Origin: Brevibacillus porteri
Lineage (GTDB): Bacteria > Bacillota > Bacilli > Brevibacillales > Brevibacillaceae
Length of the DNA stretch: 64,000 nucleotides
Direction of reading: 5' to 3'
NCBI RefSeq assembly: GCF_003013475.1
Contig: NZ_PXZO01000068.1
Coordinates: 24,785 to 88,784, forward strand
Part shown: piece after piece, positions 41,906 to 50,803 of the stretch
How positions within the stretch are numbered: the first letter of the stretch is position 1
Layout: the number at the start of each line of letters is the position of its first letter
The notes under the pieces: generated by a model
The model's database searches: none
What the model saw: the letters and a program-made list of their open reading frames with translations, nothing else
What the model was told of the DNA's origin: nothing
Translations under genes and position numbers: made by a program

Positions 41906-41930
41906 CCCTTTATATGTAGGCAAGAATCTT

Positions 41931-42443
41931 TTAAGCTCGTGCTTTTTCTTGTTGCATTTGTTTTTTCGCAATATAGTCTGTCTCATAATACTGCAAATCA
42001 TTACGCATCTGTTCGAACACTCTGGACAGGGACAAGGTCAACTGCTGCAATTCAGGGGTGACCTGCTTGCGGAAAATGATACAGTCCTGACCCGTATAGG
42101 CCAATCGCGCATCTTCTTCGTAAACCTCCCCTTTGGGATAATAGAAGTTATTTATACAGGTATGGTATACCTGATACAATACTTCCTCGGCAAACTCCTC
42201 ATGAAATCGTGCACGCCGGAGGGATACTCCCAGCCTTTCGTATGCATTTTCGCAGTAAACCAAAAGGTGGCGCAAGTCGGAAAGATAGTTACGGTAATAC
42301 GTTTCAAATTCTTCAGGATCACCTGACGTGGATACGAGACCAGCTAGGGTAACCTGATTCAAAAAACGTTCCACTTCCATGCTGACCTTTTTCAACTTGG
42401 TGTACGTCTCCTCGCACAATTGCTTTAGATGAGTCGCTGACAT
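41931..42443 (-). CDS. YpuI-like protein (DUF3907)
   Basis: 170 residues, GGGGGACTTT before the ATG. It is all-helical apart from a central region CINNFYYPKGEVYEEDARLAYTG (in part: FYYPKGEVYEEDARLAYTG), which recalls the YPKxDxWYEDxRxxYTG pattern of B. subtilis YpuI. No membrane segment or signal peptide. Function unknown. It ends at a bidirectional terminator and stands alone. Confidence 0.6.
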   Translation of the reverse strand: MSATHLKQLCEETYTKLKKVSMEVERFLNQVTLAGLVSTSGDPEEFETYYRNYLSDLRHLLVYCENAYERLGVSLRRARFHEEFAEEVLYQVYHTCINNFYYPKGEVYEEDARLAYTGQDCIIFRKQVTPELQQLTLSLSRVFEQMRNDLQYYETDYIAKKQMQQEKARA

Positions 42444-42571
42444 AAAGTCCCCCTAATGTTGAAGAATCTGCCTTTTTTATCATAAGTATAAAGGAAAGAT
42501 TATTTATTACACAAGGGTTATTTTTATACAATCAGACCGCTTCACAAGATGATAGATAGCATCGTATAAGC

Positions 42572-42605
42572 GAAAATAAGGCTACGCCAAAGGTTTAGCG
42601 TAGCC
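42572..42605 (-). terminator. Terminator of the efflux operon
   Basis: 8-bp arms GGCTACGC / GCGTAGCC with a 10-base loop; minus-strand tail TTATTTTCG. Confidence 0.85.
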
Positions 42606-42628
42606 AAGTTATCCTATTCAATTGCCAT

Positions 42629-43807
42629 TTAAACCGCCGTTTGCTCACTAACTTTTCCCTTCATTTTCCTTATCTGCAACAAATAAATGAGATAAGCTGC
42701 GAACAACCCGATGAGAGTCATGAAGCCGAGAACGACAAAGTCATTCATGACAGCTGACAGACCATGTCCCTTCGCCAAGATCTCTCTGACACCATTCAAG
42801 AAATACGTCAGCGGCAAAGATTTTGCAATCGCGACAATTGCAGTCGGCATCGACATGAGTGGCCAAGTATAGCCAGATAACATAAACGAAGGTACTGCAA
42901 TCATCATCCCGATCTGAGTAGCTTGGAGCTGGCTGCTGGACACAAAGGAGATGGCATAACCAATAGACAATACCGCCAAGTTAAACATGGTAGCAAGTAG
43001 CATCAGGTCGAACGTGCTTCCATAATAAGGGATATCAAAACCTTTTAACATCAGTGTAAACGCTAGGAACATGTTGAGGGTTCCTGCCAGAAAGTACGGC
43101 AACAATTTGCTCGCCGTGATCGCGAAGAAGCTATGGCGAGAGAGTGTATCCTTCCAGGTACCCTCTTCTTTTTGTTGGGCAACCGACAATACGATTCCGA
43201 GAAACAGCACTTGCTGTAGCACTGTACCTGCGAGTCCGAATACCATGAAGGACAAATAGCTGAAGGTCGGGTTATACAGCACTCTGTATCGATAGTCGAT
43301 ACCCGTAAACATGTTTTTCCCTTTTTCTCCCCATCCGCCAATTGCTTCCATCTTCTTCAGCGTGGTTCCTGCTGAAACAGATTTAATCGCTGTATTCGCC
43401 GCTCGAACTGCCGTATTCGAAATCATGATGTTGCTGCCGTCGATAACAGTCAGTACCTCTGCCTCTCTCCCAGCCTTCACATCCTTTTCTAATCCTGCAG
43501 GAATGATCAGGGCGATATTTGCTTCGCCCTTGTCAACCAATTTCATTGCTTCTTCTTCTGTTCCTACAACGGACGTGATCCGAAATGTATGATCGACCTC
43601 AAAGGCGCGATAGAGCTCACGACTCAATTCGGTTTGATCGGCATCCACCATCACAGTAGGGATCTCCATCACTTTTTTCTCACTGTACAGAAAACCGAAC
43701 ATTGTTAAATAAATCAACGGAACGAGGAAGAGAATATTACGAATGGTTTTGTTTGCAAAAAGATTTTTCCATTCGCTCCAGAACAGGTGAGAGAAACTAT
43801 TCACCAT
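42629..43807 (-). CDS. ABC-2 type permease
   Basis: 392 residues; ATG 43807 with AAGGAGCTGGTA upstream, overlapping the end of the adaptor gene by 11 bases. One N-terminal span (IRNILFLVPLIYLTMFGFLY), a large extracytoplasmic domain of about 150 residues (VMVDADQTELSRELYRAF), then five C-terminal spans with SSSQLQATQIGMMIAVPSFMLSG (in part, QIGMMIAVPSFMLSGYTWPL). This is the YhfL/YadH-like export layout. No ATPase gene is in the operon, so the motor must come from elsewhere or the protein works without one. Confidence 0.85.
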   Translation of the reverse strand: MVNSFSHLFWSEWKNLFANKTIRNILFLVPLIYLTMFGFLYSEKKVMEIPTVMVDADQTELSRELYRAFEVDHTFRITSVVGTEEEAMKLVDKGEANIALIIPAGLEKDVKAGREAEVLTVIDGSNIMISNTAVRAANTAIKSVSAGTTLKKMEAIGGWGEKGKNMFTGIDYRYRVLYNPTFSYLSFMVFGLAGTVLQQVLFLGIVLSVAQQKEEGTWKDTLSRHSFFAITASKLLPYFLAGTLNMFLAFTLMLKGFDIPYYGSTFDLMLLATMFNLAVLSIGYAISFVSSSQLQATQIGMMIAVPSFMLSGYTWPLMSMPTAIVAIAKSLPLTYFLNGVREILAKGHGLSAVMNDFVVLGFMTLIGLFAAYLIYLLQIRKMKGKVSEQTAV

Positions 43808-44987
43808 TACCAGCTCCTTCAAGTTGCCACTCAACTGTCAGGCCTGGACGCAATTCCGGATCGGACACCAACAGCTTCACTTGGAAGGAACGAATGTCAC
43901 GATCACCGAGTTCTTGTGTCGCTTTTTTTACGGCAAAGTCAGCAGCAGGAGCTACAGTAACCACTTTGGCGTCTACTTCTCTGTTCAGAGCTGGGACAAA
44001 CAATTTCACTTGATCGCCTGATTTCACATTCGCGAGCATGTATTCATTCACATAAAATTTGACATAGTTGTCTGATTTCGTTTGGAGCGTCAAAACGGTG
44101 AAACCTTGCGAAACCAGCTCTCCCTTTTGAACGGCAACTGCTTTTACAATTCCGTCTACTGGCGCTGACAGCTTGGTGTTGTTCACATAGGCTTCCATTT
44201 CAGCCAGCGCACCTTTTGCCTGCATGACGTTCGCTTCTGCGGATTTAACATCCAGCTCCTTCAAGCCTACTTGGCCTCTCCCTGCTACAGCTTGGTTGTA
44301 TGCAGCTTTTGCTTGATCCAGTTGTGCTTGTGCGGCATCGACCTGCTCTTTGCGCGATCCAGTTTGAGCCATTTTCAACTGTTCTTCTGCTGCTTTAAAC
44401 TCCGCTTGCGCCTTGTCTGCTTGCATCTGCGCCTCTTCCACTTTCACTTGTGGAACAGCACCCTCCGCCATTAATTTTTTCATTCTTTCCAAATTCGTCG
44501 CGGCAATTTGATTCGAAGTTTGTGCTGCTTGTAATTTCGCTTTGAGCTGCGTAATTTCTTCTGAACGCGCTCCATTTTTGTTCGCGTCAAGCTGCGCTTG
44601 CGCCGAGCTGACTGCTGCTTTTGCTTGGTCGACTTGAGCATTGCTGGAGTTATCTGTCACGGATACTCCTTTTTTCGCCTGATCAAGCTTGACGAGAGAG
44701 AGCTTGTAAGCAGCTTCAGCCTGCTCTTTCTTCGCGAGAATCTCCGCGCTGTTTAGCGTGGCAACGACTTGCCCTGCCTTTACTTCGTCTCCTTCTTTTA
44801 GGGAGAGCTGTTCGATGGAACCGCCCATTTTAAAAGAGAGATCTACCTCTGTTCCCTCGATTACACCTGCTAATTTCGTTGTGTTCTTACCAGCCATGCT
44901 ACTCCCATTTGAACCAAACAATACGGTTCCAAGTACTGCAATACTGACTACAAAGCTACCTATACCGATCCATGCACGTTTGTTCAT
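43797..44987 (-). CDS. HlyD-type membrane fusion protein
   Basis: 396 residues, AGAGGAGAAGACAG before ATG. An N-terminal membrane span (GIGSFVVSIAVLGTVLFG) is followed by half of a lipoyl domain (VEGTEVDLSFKMGGSIEQL), a long alpha-hairpin (about 85-240, heptads rich in Ala/Gln/Lys such as AQAELKAAEEQLKMAQ-like stretches), the second lipoyl half (LSAPVDGIVKAVAV) and a beta barrel. The adaptor bridges the inner export pump to the cell wall space. The TetR gene is 44 bases upstream on the same strand and the permease gene overlaps its end. Confidence 0.88.
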   Translation of the reverse strand: MNKRAWIGIGSFVVSIAVLGTVLFGSNGSSMAGKNTTKLAGVIEGTEVDLSFKMGGSIEQLSLKEGDEVKAGQVVATLNSAEILAKKEQAEAAYKLSLVKLDQAKKGVSVTDNSSNAQVDQAKAAVSSAQAQLDANKNGARSEEITQLKAKLQAAQTSNQIAATNLERMKKLMAEGAVPQVKVEEAQMQADKAQAEFKAAEEQLKMAQTGSRKEQVDAAQAQLDQAKAAYNQAVAGRGQVGLKELDVKSAEANVMQAKGALAEMEAYVNNTKLSAPVDGIVKAVAVQKGELVSQGFTVLTLQTKSDNYVKFYVNEYMLANVKSGDQVKLFVPALNREVDAKVVTVAPAADFAVKKATQELGDRDIRSFQVKLLVSDPELRPGLTVEWQLEGAGNGE

Positions 44988-45031
44988 CTGTCTTCTCCTC
45001 TTGTTTTACGTTTCTCTAGACGTTATTTGGT

Positions 45032-45601
45032 TTAAAACATTCCTGAAAGCATGTAACGAAGCGTCTGTTTATCTGCGGCACTGTTCACTGGCTCTTTGCG
45101 AAATTGCTTGCGAAGCACGGTAAAACCAACCATGCCGAACAATGCGGAAGCGAGTGTACGAATATCGATATCTGCCCGGATATATCCTTGCTGCTGCAAT
45201 TCCAGCATGTGTGACTCCATTGTGCTGAAATAGCCACCTAACAGATTGCCAACCATCCTGTCACGCTGTCCATCTCCTGAGAAGGCACTCAGCAACAGGA
45301 AACACAAATCTTGATTCTCGGAAAAGAAGCGAAGATGCTCATCCAGCACATTCAGAATGCGATCCTCCAAGGAAAGCTCTTCATTTTGCATTACATTATC
45401 TACATGGTAAATCAGCATCTTCACGCCTTTTTCTATCACGTACAAAAACAGCTCTTCCTTTGTGGAAAAGTGATAATAGAGTGTTCCTTTTGCCACCTGC
45501 GCCATTTCCGCGATTGCATCCATGGTCGTTTCGCTATATCCCAATTGGGCAAATGCGGTTAAAGCTCCATTTGCAATTTGATCTTTTTTGGATGGTGCCA
45601 T
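45032..45601 (-). CDS. TetR family repressor of the efflux operon
   Basis: 189 residues from ATG 45601; AAAGGGG is nine bases upstream, and a GTG one codon earlier overlaps the second GGAG. HTH: IANGALTAFAQLGYSETTMDAIAEMAQVAKGTLYYHFSTKEELF (seen as GYSETTMDAIAEMAQ and KGTLYYHFSTKEELF). The C-terminal domain is of the TetR_C_11/33 helical type, with FCLLLLSAFSG-like hydrophobic helices. It is the first gene of the operon and probably controls it through the palindrome just after the promoter. Confidence 0.88.
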   Translation of the reverse strand: MAPSKKDQIANGALTAFAQLGYSETTMDAIAEMAQVAKGTLYYHFSTKEELFLYVIEKGVKMLIYHVDNVMQNEELSLEDRILNVLDEHLRFFSENQDLCFLLLSAFSGDGQRDRMVGNLLGGYFSTMESHMLELQQQGYIRADIDIRTLASALFGMVGFTVLRKQFRKEPVNSAADKQTLRYMLSGMF

Positions 45602-45628
45602 CACTCCTGTCCCCTTTCAATTTTTTGA

Positions 45629-45642
45629 ACTGACTGGTCAGT
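45629..45642. promoter_or_regulatory. TetR-type operator downstream of the efflux promoter
   Basis: Perfect 6-2-6 inverted repeat ACTGAC-TG-GTCAGT, a common TetR-family site, located 10-23 bases after the -10 box. Confidence 0.75.
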
Positions 45643-45651
45643 ACAAAGATT

Positions 45652-45680
45652 ATATTACGAATACTTCCTAGTTTTGTCAA
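45652..45680 (-). promoter_or_regulatory. Sigma-A promoter of the TetR-HlyD-permease operon
   Basis: Minus strand: -35 TTGACA (45675-45680), 17-base spacer, -10 TAATAT (45652-45657). Confidence 0.75.
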
Positions 45681-45700
45681 GCAGCCATTCCTTCTATGTA

Positions 45701-45733
45701 CAAAAAAAAGATCGCTTTGTAGGCGATCTTTTA
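45701..45733 (-). terminator. Terminator of the large regulator gene
   Basis: 9-bp arms AAAGATCGC / GCGATCTTT with a 7-base loop; minus-strand tail of eight T. Confidence 0.85.
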
Positions 45734-48700
45734 CTTCTCGATAATTTGAAGGTATGTTTCCATGGTTGCAGGCATTGGCGCGACACCGAGGCCCTCCCTC
45801 AGTTTTGCTACACATTTTTCGTACCAGCGAATGGCCTGTGTCCGATTATTTTGCTGATAATACACAGTCATTAGTAAGCGGTACGACTCCTCCCAGCAAT
45901 CATCCACCCGCAGAATCGCTTCACACCAGCGGATTGTTTTTTCCAATTGCCCATCCTCTAGCATGATTTTGGCTACCCTCTCTGCTCCGCGTAAAAACAG
46001 TGCCTGCACTCTCTCACGCTCTTCTACGCACCAATCCTCATAACGGCATTCCGGCATGTAATCGCCCAAATAATACGCAAGCCCTTTTTCCAAAAGGATG
46101 GCTCCCTGACGACGGTCTGATTCTGCCAAGCCCAATGTAACGAGCTTTTCGAATTCCTCGACGTCCATATGGTAGCCCGATGCCAGATTGAAACCGTAAG
46201 AGCTGCCATGGCGTTGAATGAAGAATGTATCTGTTCTGGCGGCACGATCTGGCTCGAGGGCTTTGTTCAACGCATTCAACGACACTTTAAAATCGCGGAT
46301 TGCCGCTTCCTCGATACTGTCTGGCCAAAGTCGGTTCATGATTTCTTCCCTGGCTAACAAATGATGTCTCTTCGTTAATAAAAGCTGAAACAACAGCTTT
46401 GCCGTCCCACGCTGCCATGCCTTTTCGCTCAGTTCCTGCTCTCCCAGCCATACACGGAATGCGCCAAGCGTCTGAATACGAAGCGTATAGCCGGGGTGGA
46501 AGGTCACGTTTTGCAAGCCCAAATCATTTAACAGCTGAGAGACGTAATCCGGTGATACCTTCCGTCGCTCTGCCTCAATCAAAATCGGCATGAGCTGTTG
46601 TACATCATGTGGGGTAAGCAGGGTCGGTCGCTGCAAAAGGAATTGATATTCACCGGACTTCATCAAGGACAGAGCTTGCGTCACCGCAGGTACAAACAAA
46701 TCCCATTGTTTTTTGCGATAAGCCAAGAAGCTCAGCCATAATTGGCAAATGACTACACTGTAGCTATCCCCGCAGTGACTAAGTCGGTCGGCACAGTCGA
46801 TAAAGGTAGCCCATGCTTCCTCTTCTTTACCGTATTTGGCGTATGCAATCCCAATCGCCATCCGTACCAGACTGCCTAACCAGTCGTCGCGCATTGCCTC
46901 TGTCTCTTGTATCCCCCTGTTGCCATACAAAAGAGCTTGGTCGAGTGCCTTTTCTCTTGCGTGAAGCAGGGTTAGCCCCAGAAGCGTTTCTGACTTTCCG
47001 CGTGTCGACTGGAGCTCCTCCATGATCTGCAAACCTTTTTCATAAAGCTGGCGAATCTCATCCATAGGTAATGTTTGACTGATGAGGGCAGCATGGGCTT
47101 TTCGAACATAGCCATTTGCCTCTACAAATGGTGAATGCGCTGCACGTCCGAGTTGGATCGCAGTTTCTGCGGATTCCCACCCCCGCTCCCATTCACCATT
47201 CAATGCATACACAAAAGATAGCAGCAAAGAGGTTTCCCGATACGATCTGGTCAGCGGAGGATGCTTCCTCTGTTCTACCTGCCACTTACTCTCCAGGAGC
47301 TGAATGGAGGACTGCAATCGGCCAGTACGGAACAACAGGCGCGATTCCAGCTCAACCTCCGTCTGCTGCTCTAATTCCTGACTCCGTTCATACCAAGCTG
47401 CCGCCTGTTTGGCATCTCCGCGATTCGTATAAATTTCTGCCAGCAAACGGTATAGCCTCGGTGCCATTTCATTCTCTTGTTCAAATGGGGGCAAAAGTTG
47501 AATCGCTCTCTTAAGCAGTTCTTCTGCCCGGACGCCTTGTACGCTGTCCAGATGAACGCGTGCTTGCCCTTCCAGCCCGCGGCACAATCCGATTTGATCT
47601 TGCTTGTGTTCACATTGTTTCAAAAATTGCTCATAAGAAGAAAAGGCCTTCGCATACAGACAGCGATAGCGTTCTACTTCGCCCTGATAAAACAGCAGCC
47701 AATGCTGTTCGCACTTGATGTTCTCTGGTAACAGTGTTATCCACTCGTATAAAAAATCCAGCTTCCCTGCTTGCAGCAACCTTTCCGATGCTTGGCACAA
47801 CCATTCACCCAGCACCTCCCACTGCTCGACGAGCCGCAACCGCCCAAAAGCTTTTGCCTCGTCCCCTTTACGTCTGTACCAGCCTGCGGCCTTATAATTG
47901 ACATGCACGTACGTCGCTTGATTCGCAGCCAGCTTACTAGACAGGAGACGCTGGAAAAGCGGATGAAAGGAATAATGAGATCCTGCCTGGACATGCAAAA
48001 AAAGATTACAACGCTGTGCTTCATACAGGTGCTCCATGTATCCTTCCCCGAGTATTTGCTTGCAATCCTCCAGGTCGAATTGCTCGAGAACCGCTGCCTC
48101 CATCAAGAAGCGCTGCATACCTGCGTCTAGCTGTGTCCAAATTTCCACTTCCAGCAAATGCAGCAATCGCGATAACTCACGCAGACTGTCAGAAACCGTC
48201 TGCCCCCTCGTTACCATTTCACCAAAAGTGCGCAGCGCCATCACCCAGCCTTGCGCCACCTCTTCTACGCGGCCCCAATCGTCTTCGGACAGCGTAATGT
48301 CGTATTGATCTGAATAAAAGGCTTCACTTTCCTCCAACGTAAAAGAAAGGTCATTTGTTGTAAGTTCCAGACACTCGCCTCTTGCGGACAACAAGTCGAG
48401 ATTAGACCACTTCAGTCGAGAGCGCGTTAAGATGACCAGCTTGACTTTTTGTGGGAGAGCCTCGGCTAACCGTTGAATAAATCGATCGACGTCACTACCA
48501 TCATCTATTCGTTGGTAATGGTCCAAAACAAGTATGTGGTCCACCTGGAGTTGTACACATTCCCCGACGAACCAGTCGACCAATACCTTACTGTCAATGG
48601 AGGGCACTGGACTTTGCTCAGTGATACGTATGAGTCGCTCTCGCAATATCTGTCCAAAATCGGAATGAATCTGACGAACGCTTTCGACGAGACAGATGAC

Positions 48701-48937
48701 AAACGCAAGAAGGGCATCGTCTCCATCCTGGATCGTATACCAGGATGCAGCCAGTGCTTCATCATGCAAAAATGTAGCCAGAGAAGTCGTTTTGCCATAG
48801 CCTGTCCCTGCATGAATGAGACAAAGCTGCGTATATTTCAACAGGCGTAATTTTTTTGCCAATGCAGGTCGCCGTAAGACATATGGCTTCTGTCCTGGAG
48901 GAGTTATTTTGGATATAGGGATGTGGATTGGAATCAT
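45731..48937 (-). CDS. Large MalT-like regulator with C-terminal BTAD domain
   Basis: 1068 residues, AAGGAGTGCAC before ATG. N-terminal STAND ATPase: Walker A AGTGYGKTT (about 42-50), Walker B HILVLDHYQRID, and the TRSRLKW sensor stretch. About 450-800 is a TPR-like helical array. The C-terminal 240 residues start with an OmpR-like winged helix (TLGAFRVWLGEQELSEKAW, then EIMNRLWPDSIEEAAIRDFK) and end in a BTAD tetratricopeptide domain (NRTQAIRWYEKCVAKLREGLG in part). MalT proteins normally end in LuxR HTH; the OmpR-BTAD end is of the AfsR/HilA kind. ATP and an unknown ligand should drive oligomerisation. The target is unknown. Confidence 0.88.
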   Translation of the reverse strand: MIPIHIPISKITPPGQKPYVLRRPALAKKLRLLKYTQLCLIHAGTGYGKTTSLATFLHDEALAASWYTIQDGDDALLAFVICLVESVRQIHSDFGQILRERLIRITEQSPVPSIDSKVLVDWFVGECVQLQVDHILVLDHYQRIDDGSDVDRFIQRLAEALPQKVKLVILTRSRLKWSNLDLLSARGECLELTTNDLSFTLEESEAFYSDQYDITLSEDDWGRVEEVAQGWVMALRTFGEMVTRGQTVSDSLRELSRLLHLLEVEIWTQLDAGMQRFLMEAAVLEQFDLEDCKQILGEGYMEHLYEAQRCNLFLHVQAGSHYSFHPLFQRLLSSKLAANQATYVHVNYKAAGWYRRKGDEAKAFGRLRLVEQWEVLGEWLCQASERLLQAGKLDFLYEWITLLPENIKCEQHWLLFYQGEVERYRCLYAKAFSSYEQFLKQCEHKQDQIGLCRGLEGQARVHLDSVQGVRAEELLKRAIQLLPPFEQENEMAPRLYRLLAEIYTNRGDAKQAAAWYERSQELEQQTEVELESRLLFRTGRLQSSIQLLESKWQVEQRKHPPLTRSYRETSLLLSFVYALNGEWERGWESAETAIQLGRAAHSPFVEANGYVRKAHAALISQTLPMDEIRQLYEKGLQIMEELQSTRGKSETLLGLTLLHAREKALDQALLYGNRGIQETEAMRDDWLGSLVRMAIGIAYAKYGKEEEAWATFIDCADRLSHCGDSYSVVICQLWLSFLAYRKKQWDLFVPAVTQALSLMKSGEYQFLLQRPTLLTPHDVQQLMPILIEAERRKVSPDYVSQLLNDLGLQNVTFHPGYTLRIQTLGAFRVWLGEQELSEKAWQRGTAKLLFQLLLTKRHHLLAREEIMNRLWPDSIEEAAIRDFKVSLNALNKALEPDRAARTDTFFIQRHGSSYGFNLASGYHMDVEEFEKLVTLGLAESDRRQGAILLEKGLAYYLGDYMPECRYEDWCVEERERVQALFLRGAERVAKIMLEDGQLEKTIRWCEAILRVDDCWEESYRLLMTVYYQQNNRTQAIRWYEKCVAKLREGLGVAPMPATMETYLQIIEK

Positions 48938-49026
48938 AAAATGTGCACTCCTTGCCGTTCTCCTGCTCTTCTTTGACTATTTCCCCATTTCTAACTATTC
49001 TCCTGCCAATTGACTCTTAATCAACA

Positions 49027-49054
49027 AAAAGCCCACCCGGGAGTCCAGGTGGTG
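49027..49054 (-). terminator. Terminator of the YhcN-like gene
   Basis: CCACCTGG / CCGGGTGG-like arms (one mismatch) with tail GCTTTTTG on the minus strand. Confidence 0.6.
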
Positions 49055-49059
49055 CTCAT

Positions 49060-49683
49060 TCAATCCACTAAATTATATCCAATAACAGTATATCCAATAT
49101 CATTTAACAAAACTTGGAATTCTTCGTCACTAATGTGCTCTCCGTGTGTAATTCGTGAATGCAAATTTGCGATTCGGTCATAAACAGCGCGATTGGTAGA
49201 CACGTATAATATGTTGAAGCGTGTTTCTGCCTGCAAACGTGACCTCATCCGATCCACGACACGTTTATGCAGCGAATCTGGATGTCCATTATCGACTCGC
49301 ACAATTTTTCCAGGTGTATACGGGATCGACGTCCGCGGATTGACTTCGTCAGGCTTCGGAGTATCGACTGGCAGCACACCTACAATCAAGTTATCCTTGT
49401 ACGCTAACACCTTGATATCGGTTACACCGGGCAGCTTTTCCGCATGCCCTTCCAAGTGTGTCACGAGCTGCGGCTCACGCTGATGAACCATCTTTTGGCT
49501 AATCATGGCTGCCGGTCCTTTATCCCTAGCGACGTTATCGTTTTGGAAGTTAATCCCGAGAGATTCAAATTTGGCCTGATTTCCGTTCTGATCTTCGGTG
49601 CCCTGTTCTTTGTTAGGCGAACACCCTGTCAGCAAGCCGGCAAACAGGAGCACAGCAATGATACTCCCACTCATTCGTCTCAC
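49060..49683 (-). CDS. YhcN/YlaJ-type sporulation lipoprotein
   Basis: 207 residues. The likely start is GTG 49683, ten bases after AAGGAGG; ATG 49674 is the alternative. Lipoprotein signal: VRRMSG, hydrophobic core, lipobox LLTGCS. The mature part has the YhcN/YlaJ domain: GVTDIKVLAYKDNLIVGV, then HKRVVDRMRSRLQAETRFNILYVSTNRAVYDRI (seen in part, FNILYVSTNRAVYDRI). The domain occurs on inner spore membranes and germination-related lipoproteins. The ribosome site is inside a terminator hairpin of the gene before it. Confidence 0.8.
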   Translation of the reverse strand: MRRMSGSIIAVLLFAGLLTGCSPNKEQGTEDQNGNQAKFESLGINFQNDNVARDKGPAAMISQKMVHQREPQLVTHLEGHAEKLPGVTDIKVLAYKDNLIVGVLPVDTPKPDEVNPRTSIPYTPGKIVRVDNGHPDSLHKRVVDRMRSRLQAETRFNILYVSTNRAVYDRIANLHSRITHGEHISDEEFQVLLNDIGYTVIGYNLVD

Positions 49684-49684
49684 A

Positions 49685-49728
49685 ACAAAAACACCTCCTT
49701 GCACTTAGTGTGATGTGCAGGAGGTGTT
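49685..49728 (-). terminator. Terminator whose 3' arm contains the YhcN-like gene's ribosome site
   Basis: On the minus strand arms ACACCTCCTGCAC (49715-49727) and GTGCAAGGAGGTGT (49691-49704) enclose a 10-base loop, followed by TTTTTGTT and then the GTG start. It terminates the copper-amine-oxidase-domain gene and buries AAGGAGG. Confidence 0.75.
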
Positions 49729-49749
49729 CTTACTCAGGAAGTAGCTGCC

Positions 49750-50550
49750 TTAATTCGTCTTTTGGAAGTCACCTTCAAATGTATCTTTTTTGCCGTCTTT
49801 TTCAGCTTTGAGCGTGTAGCTTCTGATTCCATCATTCGTGGATTGGTAAAATTCAAAAGTACCTTCAGCAGTTACTTCCACTTCGTATGTTTTGTCTTCC
49901 AACGTTACGGTAACCTCTGTTCCAGGTTCTACTTTACCGACGATTTGGTAAACTCCCAAATTGGCTAAAGAAAAGGTCTTACCTTTAACACTTTCCTTGT
50001 CAATAAATGCAACCTGCTCAGGCTTTTTCTCGTCTGTTGCTGGTTTCGTCGGATCTTTTGGTTTTTCCTGTTGTCCGACTTGATTAGGGTTCACATTATC
50101 CGCAATCAAAACGGTTTGCGTTTTTGGATCCCACTCTACTTTGTAACTCAGCGCTTCCGCAATAAAACGAACAGGTACTACAGTACGCTTGTTCACAATC
50201 TGTGCAGGCACGTCCAGGTTGATCGTTTGTCCATTTTTCTTGGCAATTTTTTGTGTAACGACCAACCTGATGTTATCTTTCCCTTTATTAATCGTTACGG
50301 TACGAGTAGCTTCGTTCCACTGCACTTCAAAACCGAGGCTTTCTGCAATCGGACGAATCGGAACCAGTGTACGCCCCTGGCTGATAATAGGTGCTTGGTC
50401 AGGAAACGCGATTTGTTTTTTATTGTACTCCACTTTAACAGCAGTCTGTACTGCTTTCGGCGCAACAGGTGCAGATGCTGACGCTGCAGAAAACGCTGCC
50501 ATTGGTACCAGGGCGATCGCTAGTAGTAATGAGGTTACTTTTTTAAGCAA
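49750..50550 (-). CDS. Secreted protein with copper amine oxidase N-terminal-like domains
   Basis: 266 residues; TTG 50550 with TGGAGTG upstream is preferred to ATG 50580, which lacks a site. Signal peptide LKKVTSLLLAIALVPMAAFSAASASA. Two stalk-domain copies are visible: GRTLVPIRPIAESLGFEVQWN with RTVTINKGKDNIRLVVTQK, and NKRTVVPVRFIAEALSYKVEWD with QTVLIADN. These Cu_amine_oxidN1 domains bind cell-wall or surface polymers in Paenibacillaceae; no catalytic domain is present. A Pro/Lys linker and a C-terminal beta domain (YEVEVTAEGTFEFYQS) complete it. Confidence 0.8.
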   Translation of the reverse strand: MLKKVTSLLLAIALVPMAAFSAASASAPVAPKAVQTAVKVEYNKKQIAFPDQAPIISQGRTLVPIRPIAESLGFEVQWNEATRTVTINKGKDNIRLVVTQKIAKKNGQTINLDVPAQIVNKRTVVPVRFIAEALSYKVEWDPKTQTVLIADNVNPNQVGQQEKPKDPTKPATDEKKPEQVAFIDKESVKGKTFSLANLGVYQIVGKVEPGTEVTVTLEDKTYEVEVTAEGTFEFYQSTNDGIRSYTLKAEKDGKKDTFEGDFQKTN

Positions 50551-50803
50551 AACATTCACTCCATTTCCAAAAAAGTTCATACGATTCTTAATCTACTATA
50601 GGATGAGGACTGTTTCAAGAATTTCCTACAGTCTCCCTTTCAAAAGATCGTTCTTTCCTAGTAGTTCTCTTCCATCTCGTTACTTTTTCCTCCTCCTTTT
50701 GACCTAATTTCAAATTGTTACAAAAATGCAACCATCTTGCTTTCCAAAACCGTTACAATAGACAAGAAGCGACAGCATTTTATCTTGAAAGAGGCAATGA
50801 CTG

